DNA of 64,000 nt from Treponema denticola (lineage in GTDB: Bacteria; Spirochaetota; Spirochaetia; Treponematales; Treponemataceae). The notes below the pieces were generated by a model. That model saw only the letters and a program-made list of their open reading frames with translations. It was not told the DNA's origin and ran no database searches. Numbering within the stretch: the first letter of the stretch is position 1; the number at the start of each line of letters is the position of its first letter. The stretch covers positions 682,001 to 746,000 of the forward strand of contig NZ_CP038800.1 in assembly GCF_024400535.1 (NCBI RefSeq), in the 5' to 3' direction. Below are positions 44,333-53,120 of the stretch, piece by piece. The translations under genes and the position numbers were made by a program.

Positions 44333-45512
44333 TTTTTTTCCTTAACGGTTTTAGCTTAGGTGAACCCGACAGCTTGCATCCCATGATAAAAAGAATCGGA
44401 ACCAAAATTAAAAAGACTGGTACTACCGTGATAAATGCAATGAACAAATCGTATTTATCGCCGACTATGCCCATGATAAAACTTGCAGTGCTGTAACCGG
44501 GAACTCCGAAGCAGGATAAAAAAATCATAAGGGCTGTTGCATCTACCGGAAGGATGGCTGCGGCAAAGGATTGGATTGTCGGCCAAAGGCATGCAAGGCA
44601 AAGACCCATACAAAATAAAAAGGCAGCCAAACCGAAAAGCGAGTTTACAAAAACAAATAATAGGCTGACTATAAATGAAGCAATCGAAGAAACTATTATC
44701 GCTTTTTGAATGGAAACTTTTTTTAAGACCTTGCTGTTTAAGGATCTTCCGATAAACATTCCGAGAGCAAAGCTCGCCGTTACAATTCCTGCATAAAAGG
44801 CAGAGGCTTTTAAATAGAGCTGAATTAGGGTAGCCGACCAAAAGGCAAAAGCTCCTTCGGCGCCTCCTGCAAAGAAAAGGGATAGGCCGAAAAGCCAAAA
44901 GGAGGGCAGGGAAAATATCTCTTTAAAGGCAGCCTTGCTTCCGTCCGAAGGAGGAAGTTTTATTTTTTTTGATGAAGGATAGGAAAAACAAATCAATAGA
45001 GCAAAAATAGATAGGCCTATGTAAATGTATCTCCAGTTTATTCCTATCGAAAGAAGATAGCCGAAACCTATCAGACCGGAACAAGTTCCCAATGGCCAAA
45101 AGGCATGCATCATATTCATCTTTGCACCGGTATCGTTCGGATATAAATCGTTTACTATGGGAGTCAGCAGGGCTTCCATATTTGCAACGCCCAAGCCCAT
45201 ACAAAGAGCGCTTAAAAGAGCAGTAAAAAAGTTTATGCTTTTTGAAAAGGAAAAAAGCCCTGCGGTTAATATCAAAAGAGCTGTGCGCAAAACTTTTATC
45301 TTGCCGAATTTGGCAGCAAAGATGGGGCTTATAAAAAGAATTATCATCTGCTCGATAGCACAAAGCATTCCGAATAATCCCGCTTCCGTAAGCGAAAAAT
45401 TTAAGTCTCTTTTAATATTTACGAGGCATATTGAGATTGCAATGGAAGAAAGAGAATAAACCAAGAAACTAAGGCCTGAAACATTAAAGGTTCTTTTTCG
45501 TAGATCTTTCAT
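44316..45512 (-). CDS. Major facilitator superfamily transporter
   Basis: The 398-residue protein has twelve predicted membrane helices. A loop between helices 2 and 3 carries a weak MFS motif (ISPIFAAKFGKIKVLRTA), and a charged loop divides the two halves near residue 190. Such carriers take up or export small solutes using ion gradients; the substrate cannot be deduced. It is the first gene of a three-gene unit with nth and a GNAT gene. No clear ribosome site was found before the ATG. Confidence 0.8.
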   Translation of the reverse strand: MKDLRKRTFNVSGLSFLVYSLSSIAISICLVNIKRDLNFSLTEAGLFGMLCAIEQMIILFISPIFAAKFGKIKVLRTALLILTAGLFSFSKSINFFTALLSALCMGLGVANMEALLTPIVNDLYPNDTGAKMNMMHAFWPLGTCSGLIGFGYLLSIGINWRYIYIGLSIFALLICFSYPSSKKIKLPPSDGSKAAFKEIFSLPSFWLFGLSLFFAGGAEGAFAFWSATLIQLYLKASAFYAGIVTASFALGMFIGRSLNSKVLKKVSIQKAIIVSSIASFIVSLLFVFVNSLFGLAAFLFCMGLCLACLWPTIQSFAAAILPVDATALMIFLSCFGVPGYSTASFIMGIVGDKYDLFIAFITVVPVFLILVPILFIMGCKLSGSPKLKPLRKKNEFIG

Positions 45513-45600
45513 AAGGAATTATCGATATGATATTGTTTTTTATAAGAATAGTCAAGGCGGAGTGTTTTGTTTAAAATTCCTCACAGGATATTCTCAACTA

Positions 45601-45762
45601 TTAAAAAAATTCCAATTGAGATTGCTGCTTATATTCAAAGCTGTGAGTCATTTGATAACATTCACTTCTTGAATCGCAATAAATGCAGCCATGAGAGCAG
45701 CCCCGATAAATATTTATTCCGTTTTTAGGAGATAAGATTCCTTTTGCTTTTACAAAGTGCAT
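45601..45762 (-). pseudogene. N-terminal fragment of a radical-SAM (SplB-like) protein
   Basis: Reading leftwards from ATG 45762, a 53-residue frame gives AKGILSPKNGINIYRGCSHG then the cluster motif GCSHGCIYC, with cysteines at C22-x3-C26-x2-C29, the radical-SAM signature. It continues DSRSECYQM and then loses similarity before TAA 45601-45603. Full members of this SPL/DNA-repair-like group are about 280-300 residues, so more than four fifths is missing. It is a gene relic in a gene-poor stretch. Confidence 0.75.
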
Positions 45763-45787
45763 GAGATATTATAACATAAAAACACAT

Positions 45788-45994
45788 TTATTTGTTCTTA
45801 TTGAAATTATTTCTGGTATATTTAAATTTAGGATTGAATCTTTTTAGTCCATATCGAAACCATTGAGGATATTTCTTTGCTCCTTTTAAAAATAGTTCTG
45901 CTCGCTGCTCAAGGAAAATCTGTTCCGGAGTTTTATCCTCATACGAATTTTTATCCACACTAGACCTTTGGTTAGATTGAATTTTATTATACAT
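45788..45994 (-). CDS. Small basic hypothetical protein
   Basis: A 68-residue frame begins MYNKIQSNQRSSVDKNSYED. The product is rich in Lys, Arg, Asn and aromatic residues (KKYPQWFRYGLKRFNPKFKY) and has no signal peptide or known domain. A weak AGGT lies upstream. It could be a real small protein or part of the same decayed region as the radical-SAM relic that follows it. No function is proposed. Confidence 0.35.
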   Translation of the reverse strand: MYNKIQSNQRSSVDKNSYEDKTPEQIFLEQRAELFLKGAKKYPQWFRYGLKRFNPKFKYTRNNFNKNK

Positions 45995-46242
45995 GCTTGA
46001 CCTACAACTTTTTATATTATGTACACTAATAAGCTTGGAGATTTTGCATAATTATTCGGATATAAAAGGCTCTATTGTACAAACCAAATACACTTACTAT
46101 TGGTAATATCGGCATAAATAAAGATTTTTTTAGTGTTTTTTAAAATTATTTAAGTTTTCGGATAAAATTTCCTCCCCTTGCCTTTTTACCGATAATTTAT
46201 TATCCTTTAATATATTGATTTAATATTACATTTTTAAATACC

Positions 46243-46270
46243 CCTTTGCGCTCTTTGCGTCTTTGCGGTT
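46243..46270 (+). repeat. Solo arm of the AACCGCA/TGCGGTT repeat, upstream of htpG
   Basis: CCTTTGCGCTCTTTGCG then TCTTTGCGGTT matches the right arm seen at 20628 and 22090. The sequence from 45995 to 46242 shows only AT-rich DNA with no gene that I can support. Confidence 0.6.
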
Positions 46271-46328
46271 TATTTTGGAGGTTTGTTCAACCCAAGCTCC
46301 TGAGATTGGCGTCGCTTGGTTTGACCTT

Positions 46329-46424
46329 AAAGTTTTGCACGAGGCAAAACTTTTAATATGATATGCACTTTCTCATTTCATTACGAAAGTGCGTAAAAAA
46401 CAATGCTCGGGATTTGAAAATCCC
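46329..46424 (+). repeat. Ordered hairpin element, modules B-D-F, before htpG
   Basis: Module B: AAAGTTTTGC/GCAAAACTTT (46329-46353). Module D: GCACTTTC/GAAAGTGC (46365-46392). Module F: GGGATTT/AAATCCC (46409-46424), 26 bases before the htpG start. An additional AACCCAAGC/GCTTGGTT pair lies at 46282-46320. Compare 41412-41504. Confidence 0.7.
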
Positions 46425-46450
46425 TTAAGCTTATTTTTTTGGAGGTTGAT

Positions 46451-48373
46451 ATGGCACAGTACAAGTTTGAAACTGAAGTGAACCAGCTTTTGTCGCTCAT
46501 TATTCATTCGCTTTATTCAAACAAGGAAATCTTTTTAAGGGAGCTTGTCTCCAATGCTTCGGATGCATTAGACAAGTTAAAGTATTTAACCCTTTCCGAT
46601 GAGGCTTATAAGCAGATTAAATTCGAGCCCAGAATCGATATCTGTTTTGATGACACGGCCAATACGCTTACCGTGCGGGATACCGGCTTGGGTATGAACG
46701 AGGAAGACCTAAAAAATAATTTGGGAACGATAGCAAGATCCGGAACAAAGGCTTTTTTAGATCAGCTTGCTGCTGCCGATAAAAAAGATTCCAACCTTAT
46801 CGGTCAGTTCGGTGTAGGCTTTTATTCGGCCTTTATGGCAGCCTCTACCATCGACGTTATTTCCAAAAAAGCCGGAGAAAACGATGTGTGGAAATGGACT
46901 TCGGACGGAAAGGGAGCCTACGACTTGGAAAAGGTTGACGATACGGCCTTCCCCATAATAGATGATGTACCCGAAGGAGCAAACGGAACCTGTGTTATTC
47001 TTCACTTAAATAATGAGGACTCGGAGTATGCTACCCGTTGGCGTATTGAAGAAATAATTAAAACCTATTCCGACCACATCGCTTTCCCAATCTATCTTCA
47101 TTTTACCGAAAAGCAATATGACGATAAGGGAAAAGTAAAATCGGAAGCCTTTAAAATCGAACAGATAAACGATGCCGGAGCTATTTGGCAAAAGCCCAAA
47201 TCGGAATTAAAAGAAGAAGATTATTTTAACTTTTATAAATCCCTTTCGCACGATTCTCAAGAGCCTCTACTCTATGTGCACACAAAGGCGGAAGGAACTC
47301 AAGAATACACAACCCTCTTTTATGTTCCGTCGAAAGCACCCTTCGATATGTTCCATGCGGATTATAAGCCCGGCGTTAAGCTCTTTGTAAAGAGGGTCTT
47401 TATTACCGATGATGAAAAAGAACTTCTGCCCACATATCTCCGCTTTGTGCGCGGTGTTATAGACAGCGAAGATTTACCCCTAAATGTAAGCCGTGAGATC
47501 TTGCAGCAAAATAGGATTCTTTCAAACATTAAAAATGCTTCGGTTAAAAAACTTTTAGGAGAGTTTAAAAAGCTCGCCGAAAACAACAAAGAAAAATACA
47601 ATAAATTCATCGCCGAATTTAACCGCCCCTTAAAAGAAGGCTTGTACAGCGACTATGAGCACAGGGAAGAACTCGCCGACTTGGTACGCTTTAAGACAAC
47701 TTCGCCCGAAGTAAAAGAAGATGAGTGGACCAGCTTTGCCGATTATGTTTCGAGAATGAAAAGCGATCAAAAGGCTATCTATTACATTACAGGCGAAGAT
47801 GAAAAGACCTTGCGCCAATCTCCTCATCTTGAAGTTTACAAACAAAAAGACTTTGAAGTTTTAATTATGCCCGATGAGATTGACGACATAATTATTCCTT
47901 CATTGGGAAAATACAAGGAATGGGAATTAAAGGCGGCAAACAGAGCCGGCTCCGACAAGGAACTTAATACCGAAGAAGAAACTAAAGCAGCCGAAAAAAA
48001 AGAAAAGGACTTTAAGCCCGTACTCGAAAAGATTAAAGAGGTACTCGGCGATAAGGTAAAAGAGGTACGCTTTTCAAAACGCCTTTCCGATTCTCCTTCA
48101 TGTATAGTTGTGGACGAAACCGATCCCAGCTTGCAGATGGAAAGAATGATGAGGGCTATGGGGCAGTTTAATACAAGTGCCGTAAAACCGATTTTGGAAG
48201 TAAATGCCGATCATCCCTTGGTTCAAAAATTAAAGGATTCGAAGGATAAAGAATTTGTAGAAGATATGTCCAACCTCCTTTTGGAACAAGCCCTCCTGGT
48301 CGAAAGCGGAGAGCTAAAGGCTCCGGTTGACTTTGTAAAAAGGCTTAACAGGCTGATGACAAACTTAAAATAG
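46451..48373 (+). CDS. htpG: Chaperone HtpG (Hsp90)
   Basis: HtpG is the ATP-dependent bacterial Hsp90. The 640-residue protein has the GHKL ATPase domain (ELVSNASDALDKL, DTGLGM, GQFGVGFYSAFM), the middle domain (GVIDSEDLPLNVSRE) and the C-terminal dimerisation domain. An in-frame TTG at 46439 would extend it by four residues but lies upstream of the GGAGG ribosome site, so ATG 46451 is chosen. The leader contains several hairpins in a repeat also found before the DUF1703 gene. A heat-shock promoter could not be recognised. Confidence 0.96.
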   Translation: MAQYKFETEVNQLLSLIIHSLYSNKEIFLRELVSNASDALDKLKYLTLSDEAYKQIKFEPRIDICFDDTANTLTVRDTGLGMNEEDLKNNLGTIARSGTKAFLDQLAAADKKDSNLIGQFGVGFYSAFMAASTIDVISKKAGENDVWKWTSDGKGAYDLEKVDDTAFPIIDDVPEGANGTCVILHLNNEDSEYATRWRIEEIIKTYSDHIAFPIYLHFTEKQYDDKGKVKSEAFKIEQINDAGAIWQKPKSELKEEDYFNFYKSLSHDSQEPLLYVHTKAEGTQEYTTLFYVPSKAPFDMFHADYKPGVKLFVKRVFITDDEKELLPTYLRFVRGVIDSEDLPLNVSREILQQNRILSNIKNASVKKLLGEFKKLAENNKEKYNKFIAEFNRPLKEGLYSDYEHREELADLVRFKTTSPEVKEDEWTSFADYVSRMKSDQKAIYYITGEDEKTLRQSPHLEVYKQKDFEVLIMPDEIDDIIIPSLGKYKEWELKAANRAGSDKELNTEEETKAAEKKEKDFKPVLEKIKEVLGDKVKEVRFSKRLSDSPSCIVVDETDPSLQMERMMRAMGQFNTSAVKPILEVNADHPLVQKLKDSKDKEFVEDMSNLLLEQALLVESGELKAPVDFVKRLNRLMTNLK

Positions 48374-48405
48374 ATTTTATTTAGTTTTTTTTTATTAGGG
48401 AAGCG

Positions 48406-48442
48406 ATAAACAGTTCGGCATGGATTCTGCCGAGCTGTTTAT
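48406..48442 (+). terminator. Hairpin between htpG and the Hpt gene
   Basis: ATAAACAG...CGGCA pairs with TGCCG...CTGTTTAT. It resembles module E at 41373 (AACAGTTCGGC). It is followed by few T's, so it may be a repeat more than a terminator. Confidence 0.5.
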
Positions 48443-48463
48443 CTTCATGTTATAGGAGGCGAT

Positions 48464-48853
48464 ATGTATCTAGATAAAGCGGCGGCGATGGAACTTGTGG
48501 ACGGGGACATGGAAATCTATATGAGTTTACTTGAAACCTTTATCGAAGCCTATGAAAAAGATGAGGCTGAAATAGATCGGTTGAATGTTCTCTTAAGTGC
48601 AAGTGCCGAAACTGTTTTAAGTGATGATGTTTTACGTGAAAATGTACGGAAAACGGCTCACAAGATAAAGGGAAGTTCCTATACGGTCGGTGCAAACATC
48701 TTGGGCGACTCTGCAAAAAATATCGAAAAGTTTTTGGTTGAACCTTCAAATATTAAAAGCCCTGCAAACATTGAATTGCTTGACGGCTTTTTTGCAAAGT
48801 TTAAAGAAAATTATGCTAATACTTTAGAAGAAATGAAAACGGTTATCGCTTAA
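48464..48853 (+). CDS. Histidine phosphotransfer (Hpt) domain protein
   Basis: The 129-residue single-domain protein has the Hpt four-helix pattern with the phospho-accepting histidine in RKTAHKIKGSSYTVGA (about 64-79). Such proteins shuttle phosphate between receiver domains in multistep phosphorelays. The hybrid kinase at 28800 ends in a receiver and lacks its own Hpt domain, so it is a natural but unproven partner. AGGAGG precedes the ATG. It is transcribed toward uvrC, with which it converges. Confidence 0.85.
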   Translation: MYLDKAAAMELVDGDMEIYMSLLETFIEAYEKDEAEIDRLNVLLSASAETVLSDDVLRENVRKTAHKIKGSSYTVGANILGDSAKNIEKFLVEPSNIKSPANIELLDGFFAKFKENYANTLEEMKTVIA

Positions 48854-48879
48854 AGCTTTTTTAAGTAATTCTTCAATTA

Positions 48880-50838
48880 TTATTTATTGGTCGCCCTCAC
48901 CGCTTCCAAAACTTCTTCTGCTTGTTTTAAAGAAATCTTTGCGGTTTCGGAAAGAGCTTGGGCCGTTAGCGTTTTTAGGTTTTCCGTGCTGCCGAAGGCT
49001 TTTAACAAAACATGGGCTCTCTTTTTTCCAATGTGAGGGAGGTTTTCAAATTCGGTTTTAAGTTTGTTTGCCCTGCGGAGTTTATTGTTCCTTGTGTTTG
49101 AAAAGCGGTGTGCCTCATCACGGATTCTTTGGAGAAGGCGGAGGGCATCGCTTCTTCGAGGCAAGATGATAGGTTCCGAATTATGCGGAAAATAAACCTC
49201 TTCATTTTTTTCGGCAAGGCCGATAACCGGAATGCCGAGATCGAGGGCGTTTACAATTTTGCTTGCAGCATTTACCTGCCCAATGCCTCCGTCTATAAGA
49301 ATTAGATCGGGGAGGTCTGCACCCTCGTTGAGAAGTCGGGTATAGCGGCGGGCTATTACTTCCCTCATTGAAGCATAGTCATCGATTATGCCGTCAGTAT
49401 TTTTTAACCTGAATATTCTGTAATTCTTTTTGTCCGGATTCCCTTCTTTAAAAGAAATCAGGGCAGCGACCGTAAATGTGCCGCCGAGGTGAGCAATGTC
49501 GAAGCCTTCGATACGCTGCGGAAGGCAGGGCAGGTTAAGCCTTTTTTGCAAGTCTTCAACAGCGGCAAAATCTCCCTGTTCTCTTAGGCGGCGCATAGCA
49601 TCTTCTTTTGCGTTAAAGCGAGCCATCTTCAATGCCGCCTTGTGGTGTTTAATTTCAGCCGGAGAAAGATTCAGCCTTTCTTCTTGGGCTGTCAAAGGTG
49701 CGGGCTCTTTAACGGCGTAGCCGATTGTTTTGGAAGCCGCTTCTTCAATTTCGGTAGGACTGTTTGTGTCTGCCGCTGGTGTTTCTTCTGCTGCAAGATT
49801 TTCTTTTTCTAATGGAATAATGCTTATCCTTGTCTTTGCGTGAAGTTCCTCGTTAAGCCATTTTTCGATGAGGGCGTTTCCTTCGGCAGCTTGCGGGATA
49901 AATATTTTAGGCGGAACTTCGTTTGCCGAAGTGTAATAAGCCGATATAAATTCGGATAGAATTTCTCCTTCTTCTTTTAAGCTGTGCGAACGGTAAAGGT
50001 CGCGGCCGACAAGCCGTCCGTTTCTCATCTTTAAAACGGCTATGCTGACCATGGCTCCTTCAAAGGCCCATGCGATATAATCGCGGCTTTCGGGGTCCAT
50101 GTCTTGAACTATGTTTTGTCCGCGGAGAGCATAGACCGCCTGTATTCCGTCGCGGAGACGGGCGGCTTTTTCAAACTCTTTTTTTTCTGCCGCCTCTTTC
50201 ATCTTTTCTTTTAAGGTGCCGGAAACATCTCCCATTTCGCCTTCCAAAAGCAGGGTAATTTCTTCTATATCCTTACCGTATTCTTCTGCACTTATCTTGC
50301 CGCAGCAGGGAGCCTTACATCTTCCGATGTGGAAATAAAGGCAAGGACTCTCCCGCTTTTTTAATCGCTTACATTGACGCAGGGTATAATTATGTTTTAT
50401 AAGAGTTAAAAACATATCGACGGCTGAAACATTCGGAAATGGCCCGAAATATTTTGAACCGTCATTTTTAATGTTCCGAGTGCGGTAAACTTTCGGAAAT
50501 TCTTCATTGGTTAATTTTAAGACGGGATAGGTTTTCCCGTCTTTTAGATTTATATTGTATCTCGGCTTATGTTTTTTGATTAGAGTATTTTCCAAGAGGA
50601 GGGCTTCATACTCGTTTTCGGTTTGAATGTACTCGATTGACTCGGCACGGGAAACCAGAATTCGGGTTTTAATATCCCTGTTCGATGTAAAATAAGAGCT
50701 GAGGCGGTTCTTTAAAGATTTAGCCTTTCCGACATAGATGACCGTTCCGGCTTTATCCTTCCAAAGATAAACCCCGCTCGTTTTCGGAGCCGAGAGAGCA
50801 ACCGTATGCAGTTTTTCGCGCGTAGTAATTTCCGCCAT
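48880..50838 (-). CDS. uvrC: UvrABC excision nuclease subunit C
   Basis: UvrC makes both incisions in nucleotide excision repair. The 652 residues contain the GIY-YIG domain (SGVYLWKDKAGTVIYVGKAKSLKNRL, about 17-42), the UvrB-interacting UVR region (about 200-235), the RNase-H-like 5'-incision domain (IEGFDIAHLGGTFTVAALISF, LILIDGGIGQV) and a C-terminal helix-hairpin-helix (LPHIGKKRAHVLLKAFGS). Between UVR and the endonuclease domain is a Glu/Ala/Thr-rich insert (about 345-385). It is three bases downstream of selA on the same strand. Confidence 0.96.
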   Translation of the reverse strand: MAEITTREKLHTVALSAPKTSGVYLWKDKAGTVIYVGKAKSLKNRLSSYFTSNRDIKTRILVSRAESIEYIQTENEYEALLLENTLIKKHKPRYNINLKDGKTYPVLKLTNEEFPKVYRTRNIKNDGSKYFGPFPNVSAVDMFLTLIKHNYTLRQCKRLKKRESPCLYFHIGRCKAPCCGKISAEEYGKDIEEITLLLEGEMGDVSGTLKEKMKEAAEKKEFEKAARLRDGIQAVYALRGQNIVQDMDPESRDYIAWAFEGAMVSIAVLKMRNGRLVGRDLYRSHSLKEEGEILSEFISAYYTSANEVPPKIFIPQAAEGNALIEKWLNEELHAKTRISIIPLEKENLAAEETPAADTNSPTEIEEAASKTIGYAVKEPAPLTAQEERLNLSPAEIKHHKAALKMARFNAKEDAMRRLREQGDFAAVEDLQKRLNLPCLPQRIEGFDIAHLGGTFTVAALISFKEGNPDKKNYRIFRLKNTDGIIDDYASMREVIARRYTRLLNEGADLPDLILIDGGIGQVNAASKIVNALDLGIPVIGLAEKNEEVYFPHNSEPIILPRRSDALRLLQRIRDEAHRFSNTRNNKLRRANKLKTEFENLPHIGKKRAHVLLKAFGSTENLKTLTAQALSETAKISLKQAEEVLEAVRATNK

Positions 50839-50841
50839 CTT

Positions 50842-52188
50842 TTACAAACACTTGTTTAAAGACTCGATTACATATTCATCATATTTTTCTTCGATACTTG
50901 CAGGATGAATATAAAAAGAGTCTTCTTCGATAAAACCTATTATCGGGATCGGCATTTCGCGTAAATTCGTTTTTAGTTTTTCGCAAGGCTTTTTTGTATT
51001 TAGTTTTACGGCCCAAGAGCTGAAGCCCGTGTCGGGGGTGCTGCCTCCTCCCAGGGAAAAGTTTTTTTGCACCAATTCTCCGGCTCCGCTTTTTAGACTT
51101 GCAATTATTTTTTCGGCACGCTTCTTTATTTTCTTTTGATCTAAAAGGAGAGCTCTTTGAGCTGCCGATTCTCCTCCGTTTAAATAGAGGATGAGACATT
51201 CCTGCATAAGGCTTGCTACTGCCCTGCCTACTCGGTAGGTACGCATGAGCTGATTTTTAGCTACGGTTTGGACGAGTTCTTTTTTGCCGGCAATCCAGCC
51301 TGCCTGCGGCCCTCCCAAAATCTTATCTCCCGAAAAGCAAACCAAATCCGCTCCTTCCTTTATAATAGAAGAAACCGTAGGCTCTTCGGGAACGTTTAAG
51401 GATAGGTTTCCCGAGCCCTGATCCACTGCGAGGATTATGTTTTGCGGAAGGATAGCCTTGATTTCTGAAATTGAAGGCTGCTCCGTAAAGCCCCGTATCT
51501 TATAGTTTGAGGTATGAACCCAAAGCACCATGGCCGTGTTTTCGTTTATTGCTTTTTGAATGTCCTTAAGGCTTGTGATATTTGTTGTGCCGACCTCGAT
51601 GAGCTTACAGCCTGCCATCTCCAAAATTTCGGGGATACGGAAGCCTCCGCCTATTTGAACCTGCTGACCGCGGGAAACTATGACTTCCTTTCCGCCTGCG
51701 AGAGCCTTTAACATTAAAAAAACAGCCGCCGCATTGTTGTTCAATATGAGGGCATCCTCGGCTCCGGTCAAAAGGCTCATACAGTCATTTAAAAACTCGA
51801 ACCTCTTTCCGCGGTTTCCGTCCCGCAAATCCATTTCGATAGAAGAATAGCCAGAAGCCGTTTCCTTTGCCCTGTCCCAAATATTTTCAGGCAGGGGAGA
51901 GCGGCCGAGGTTTGTATGGAGGATTATTCCCGTTGCATTTATTACGGGCGTAATTTTTGTGCGGATTATGGGCCTGCACAGTTTGTTTATTTCTTCGGCA
52001 CAAGCCTTAAGTGAAGGAACATCTCCTCCGGCCCTTGCCTTTTTGCGTATGTCTTCCAAATACTCCGAGGCCTTTTTTACGACAAATGGCCGTCCAATAA
52101 GAGCTGCCGTGTTTTTTAATATATCTTCATTTAAAAGTTTTTCAACTTGCGGAATCCTTGCAAGCGGATTTGTATTTTCTTTTGCCAT
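50842..52188 (-). CDS. selA: L-seryl-tRNA(Sec) selenium transferase
   Basis: SelA is the pyridoxal-phosphate enzyme that turns Ser-tRNA(Sec) into Sec-tRNA(Sec). The 448 residues include RPIIRTKITPVINATGIILHTNLGRSPL (about 74-101) and the PLP lysine in LVCFSGDKILGGPQAGW (about 280-296). The C-terminal part is typical. Its presence predicts that the organism makes selenoproteins, in agreement with T. denticola, which has selenium-dependent glycine reductase. It lies directly upstream of uvrC and is probably co-transcribed. No clear ribosome site precedes the ATG. Confidence 0.95.
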   Translation of the reverse strand: MAKENTNPLARIPQVEKLLNEDILKNTAALIGRPFVVKKASEYLEDIRKKARAGGDVPSLKACAEEINKLCRPIIRTKITPVINATGIILHTNLGRSPLPENIWDRAKETASGYSSIEMDLRDGNRGKRFEFLNDCMSLLTGAEDALILNNNAAAVFLMLKALAGGKEVIVSRGQQVQIGGGFRIPEILEMAGCKLIEVGTTNITSLKDIQKAINENTAMVLWVHTSNYKIRGFTEQPSISEIKAILPQNIILAVDQGSGNLSLNVPEEPTVSSIIKEGADLVCFSGDKILGGPQAGWIAGKKELVQTVAKNQLMRTYRVGRAVASLMQECLILYLNGGESAAQRALLLDQKKIKKRAEKIIASLKSGAGELVQKNFSLGGGSTPDTGFSSWAVKLNTKKPCEKLKTNLREMPIPIIGFIEEDSFYIHPASIEEKYDEYVIESLNKCL

Positions 52189-52345
52189 GGGTGAAGTATA
52201 GGATAGAAAGCCTCTCTTGTCAAGGAATGTGTATTTCTGCTTATTTTTGAAAGAATAGATAGGGGCTAAACTCGAAATTTATTAAAAATGCTATTGATAA
52301 AAATAAAAAAATAATGTAAATTGTGTCTTACTAAAGGTTTATACT

Positions 52346-52765
52346 ATGAAAGTGATAAATATCGTTTGGATTATTTTAGGTTTTTTATGCTTTGTCTTAG
52401 GTGTTTTGGGTATCATATTACCTATTTTACCGACAACGCCTTTTTTTATGGTAACAGTTGTATGCTTTGCAAAGGGCTCGGAAAGGTTAAAAAGATGGTT
52501 TATGGGTACCTCTTTTCATAAAAAATACATTCAAAGCTTTTACGAAAAAAAGGGCATGGCTCTAAAAAACAAGATTATCATACTTTCCTTTGCTTCAATC
52601 ATGCTTGCCGCCGCTTTTTATTTTTCGGCTAAGCCCTATGCCCGAATCTTAATAGCCTGTGTGTTTTTGGCTAAATATTATGTTTTTATCTTTAGGATAA
52701 AAACTCTTTCTGCTGAAGAAAAATCGGCAATAAAAGCAGATGCGGGCTGTGTTGAAGAAAGATAA
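52346..52765 (+). CDS. DUF454 (YbaN-like) inner-membrane protein
   Basis: The 139-residue protein has three to four membrane helices. It carries the DUF454 pattern: LGFLCFVLGVLGIILPILPTTPFFMV (conserved LPILPTTPF) followed by CFAKGSERLKRWF and the YIQSFYEKKGMALKNK loop. Its function is unknown. In the window it overlaps the start of a YgbA-type protein by 26 bases, and the two families are often neighbours in anaerobes; an association with nitric-oxide or iron stress has been suggested for the partner. The ribosome site is weak (AAAGG). Confidence 0.82.
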   Translation: MKVINIVWIILGFLCFVLGVLGIILPILPTTPFFMVTVVCFAKGSERLKRWFMGTSFHKKYIQSFYEKKGMALKNKIIILSFASIMLAAAFYFSAKPYARILIACVFLAKYYVFIFRIKTLSAEEKSAIKADAGCVEER

Positions 52766-53102
52766 AAAAGAACAAGAAAAAAAGCTCATTGCTATTATGA
52801 TAAACATGTACCGCTCTTTTAAAGGACGGGAAATGAGTGATGATGAACTTGATGAGCTTCTTCTGTATGCATCTAAAAGGATTGAAGCCTGTCCCTATCG
52901 AAGAAATAATGAAAAAAAGCCTTTTTGTAATGTCTGCCCTATTCATTGCTATAAAAGCGATATGCGTGAAAAAATTAAAAAGGTAATGAGATATGCTGGG
53001 CCGAGGCTTTTATTTAAACATCCCGTTTTAAGTTTAAAGCATCTTTTTAAGACGATTTATGCAAAAAAGCATCCTCCGAAGCCTCCGAAAAGATTTAATT
53101 AA
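52740..53102 (+). CDS. YgbA-type (nitrous oxide-stimulated promoter family) protein
   Basis: The 120-residue protein has the family's cysteine pattern: ACPYR...KPFCNVCPIHCYKSDMREKIKKVMRYAGPRLLFKHP, with Cys at about 57, 69, 72 and 76. The name comes from regulation by nitric oxide; YgbA in enteric bacteria is needed for recovery from nitrosative stress. The cysteines could bind a metal or cluster. The gene overlaps the 3' end of the DUF454 gene by 26 bases. ATG 52740 has a weak ribosome site; the GTG at 52749 is an alternative start. Confidence 0.8.
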   Translation: MRAVLKKDKKEQEKKLIAIMINMYRSFKGREMSDDELDELLLYASKRIEACPYRRNNEKKPFCNVCPIHCYKSDMREKIKKVMRYAGPRLLFKHPVLSLKHLFKTIYAKKHPPKPPKRFN

Positions 53103-53120
53103 AAACGCCTTTTTACGGCA

